From: JBDSSS01 sp963764195
GTDB lineage: Bacteria > Actinomycetota > Actinomycetes > Actinomycetales > Dermatophilaceae
Direction: 5' to 3'
Length of the DNA: 64,000 nt
Assembly (NCBI GenBank): GCA_963764195.1
Contig: CAVXRG010000003.1
Coordinates: 496,001-560,000, forward strand
The notes under the pieces are model-generated. The model worked only from the letters and a program-made list of their open reading frames with translations, did no database searches and was not told the DNA's origin. The translations under genes and the position numbers were made by a program. How positions within the stretch are numbered: the stretch's first letter is position 1; every line of letters begins with the position of its first letter. Shown here in pieces: positions 62,535 through 64,000 of the stretch.

Positions 62535-63172
62535 GCTCTCCCCGGCGGATCGTCGTCGTCCGGCACGCCGAGACGGTCGACAACGCCGCTCGCGTCTGGC
62601 AGGGGCACAAGGACTCCCCGCTGTCGGAGCGGGGGCGGGCCCAGGTCGAGGCCGCCGCCCCGCAGCTCGCGGCCTACGACCCCGTCGCGATCGTCTCCAG
62701 CGACCTCCAGCGGGCCGCCCACACTGCGGAGGGGGTCGCGCGGCTCGTCGGCCTCGACGTGCGCCTCGACCCTCGGCTGCGGGAGGTCCACGTCGGCCAG
62801 TGGCAGGGACTCACCGCCGGCGAGGTGCGTGAGCGCTACCCCGACGTGATCGCCGCGCTCGACCGGGGCGAGGACGTGCCCAAGGGGGTCACCGGCGAGA
62901 CGCGGGTGCAGGTCGCCGGCCGAGCGGGCGCCGCGATCCACGACGTCGCCGCCGAGCTCGGCCCGGGGCGGACGGCCGTCGTCGTCGCCCACGGCATCTC
63001 CGGGCGGGCTGCCGCCGCGGAGCTCGTCGGGCTGCCGCAGGACCTGTCCTACGACCTGTTCCGGGGTCTGGACAACGCCCACTGGACCGAGCTCGTCGAG
63101 GTCGCCAAGAGCTACTCGACCGCGTCACGCTGGCGGATCGCCGGCTGGAATCTCGGGCCGTCCCTGCCGTGA
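62531..63172 (+). CDS. Histidine phosphatase family protein (phosphoglycerate mutase-like)
   Basis: Protein of 213 residues with the RHG catalytic motif variant VVVRHAETVDNAARVWQGHK, the second His in VVVAHGISGRAAAAELV and the acidic LREVHVGQWQGLTAGEVRER. Such enzymes dephosphorylate various small molecules; this one follows rsfS and nadD in many actinobacteria. Start GTG overlaps the rsfS stop (GTGA), closing a four-gene coupled operon before tRNA-Ala. Confidence 0.92.
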   Translation: MSSPRRIVVVRHAETVDNAARVWQGHKDSPLSERGRAQVEAAAPQLAAYDPVAIVSSDLQRAAHTAEGVARLVGLDVRLDPRLREVHVGQWQGLTAGEVRERYPDVIAALDRGEDVPKGVTGETRVQVAGRAGAAIHDVAAELGPGRTAVVVAHGISGRAAAAELVGLPQDLSYDLFRGLDNAHWTELVEVAKSYSTASRWRIAGWNLGPSLP

Positions 63173-63255
63173 CGGCCCCGCACCCGGACGATTTGGGGTC
63201 GGGGCCGGTCATTGGCTACAGTGGCGCAGTCGCTCCACGCGAGGGACACCCGAAA

Positions 63256-63328
63256 GGGGCTGTGGCGCAGCTGGTAGCGCACCTGCATGGCATGCAGGGG
63301 GTCAGGGGTTCGAGTCCCCTCAGCTCCA
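63256..63328 (+). tRNA. tRNA-Ala (anticodon GGC)
   Basis: Acceptor GGGGCTG pairs with CAGCTCC (one G-T); D-arm GCGCAGCTGGTAGCGC; anticodon stem CCTGC/GCAGG with loop ATGGCAT, so the anticodon is GGC; T-arm GGGGTTCGAGTCCCC. Discriminator A; CCA not encoded. It begins 83 bp after the histidine phosphatase stop, probably with its own promoter. Confidence 0.95.
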
Positions 63329-63334
63329 CCGAGA

Positions 63335-63370
63335 CACAGGAGCCGGACGGTACGCCGTCCGGCTCCTGTG
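63335..63370 (+). terminator. Terminator of tRNA-Ala
   Basis: CACAGGAGCCGGACGG and its exact complement make a 16-bp stem with a TACG tetraloop, seven bases after the tRNA 3' end and followed by CTGTCTCCCC. A strong, typical terminator. Confidence 0.85.
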
Positions 63371-63488
63371 CTGTCTCCCCGATTCTGTGCTCGACCCCTT
63401 ACGACGAGGCGCCCCCTGCCGCGAGCGGCTCGGTTGGGGCGCGACGGGGACGCCCACGTGCCCTGAGCCGCTCCGGCTCTGCAGCCCG

Positions 63489-63863
63489 TCAGCTGACGGA
63501 CTGGCACCTGCTCATGAAGCGGTCGGGGTCGACGACCGCGCGGTGGACCTCGCCGCGCGCGAGCTCCTCGCCGTCGGCGTCGGTGACCCTGAGGTGGCAC
63601 ACGAGGCGGCGCCCGTCGTTGATCGGCTCCGCGCAGTGGACGGTCAGCTCGGTGCCGACGGCGCTCCCGCGGATGTGTTCCATCGTGATCGTCGTGCCGA
63701 CGGTCGTGTGGTCGGCGTCGATCGACCGCTGGCAGACCTGGAAGGCGGCGTTCTCGCACCAGGTGATGAGTCGCGGGGTCGCGAGGACGTCGAGGTCGCC
63801 GCTGCCGACCACGACGGAGGTGTCCTCGGCGGTCACGGTGTGCTGGAACTGTCGCATGGGCAT
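63489..63863 (-). CDS. Hot-dog thioesterase of the FlK type
   Basis: Protein of 124 residues of the single-domain hot-dog family that includes fluoroacetyl-CoA thioesterase: LATPRLITWCENAAFQVCQR (conserved Thr-Pro and Glu), TTVGTTITMEHI and RGEVHRAVVDPDRFM near the end. FlK-like proteins are widespread in actinobacteria and usually hydrolyse unknown short acyl-CoAs, so fluoroacetate specificity is not implied. ATG at 63863. It ends the window on the minus strand; about 137 bp to the right edge hold no gene. Confidence 0.85.
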   Translation of the reverse strand: MPMRQFQHTVTAEDTSVVVGSGDLDVLATPRLITWCENAAFQVCQRSIDADHTTVGTTITMEHIRGSAVGTELTVHCAEPINDGRRLVCHLRVTDADGEELARGEVHRAVVDPDRFMSRCQSVS

Positions 63864-64000
63864 TGGTCGAGTCTGACAGAGAACGGCCGGACCGCCGTAC
63901 TCCGCCCGGAGCGTGAGTCCGGAACGTGACCCGTGCGTGCGCCGGCAGCGCGTGGCGCCCGCTCCGCGTGTCCGGCGGCGGGTCGGCGTGATTGCTGCCA

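Overview
This is a very GC-rich actinobacterial window. Gene content, GTG and TTG starts, four-base stop/start overlaps and the synteny trigger factor-clpP1-clpP2-clpX and rne-rplU-rpmA-obgE-proBA-nadD-rsfS all point to the order Micrococcales. A member of the Intrasporangiaceae (Janibacter or Knoellia type) is my best guess, but that is inference from gene content, not a database match.

Layout. 1-2.3 kb: a TetR regulator cut by the left edge, divergent from an acyl-CoA dehydrogenase and SDR pair across a palindromic operator. 2.5-9.0 kb: a glgX-treY-treZ operon that turns glycogen or maltodextrin into trehalose. 9-16.3 kb: TesB thioesterase, a RecQ helicase with a phosphoribosyltransferase-like tail, a hot-dog thioesterase, a hypothetical protein, GDPD and a GH13 alpha-glucosidase. 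16.3-24.9 kb: LLM oxidoreductase, a secreted helical protein, truncated globin, MscS channel, aminopeptidase N, RpiB, a SpoIIE-type phosphatase, an orphan MT0933-like antitoxin and TrmB. 24.9-32.2 kb: tRNA-Pro and tRNA-Gly, then the proteostasis block tig, clpP1, clpP2, ACBP and clpX, with a ClgR-like box before clpP1 and a decayed DUF559-type gene before clpX. 32.2-42.2 kb: a C39-like protein, a TetR/MFS drug-efflux pair, a five-gene MoxR-DUF58-DUF4129 operon and an archaeal-type valyl-tRNA synthetase. 42.2-50 kb: acyltransferase, DUF2344 protein, RNase E (apparently frameshifted near its end), rplU, rpmA and obgE. 50-56 kb: a LytS/LytR two-component pair driving or flanking two SSS-symporter/small-membrane-protein pairs, the second being DUF485-ActP. 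56.5-64 kb: proB and proA divergent across an 8-bp tandem repeat, methyltransferase and glycosyltransferase, a small membrane protein, nadD, rsfS, a histidine phosphatase, tRNA-Ala and a hot-dog thioesterase.

The least explained layer lies between the genes. Three unrelated families of palindromic repeats sit at the junctions of convergent genes: family A with core GAGTGGGCACTT at 9.0, 32.9 and 56.1-56.5 kb; family B, an 83-bp duplication at 13.4 kb; and family C around the clpX-proximal pseudogene at 30.2-30.7 kb. The family A array at 56 kb is three 170-bp units that fill the whole gap and contain both flanking stop codons. Separately, the heptamer GTATGCC is strongly over-represented on both strands, inside genes and in intergenic hairpins. 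I found no CRISPR array, insertion sequence, prophage or recognisable defence system.
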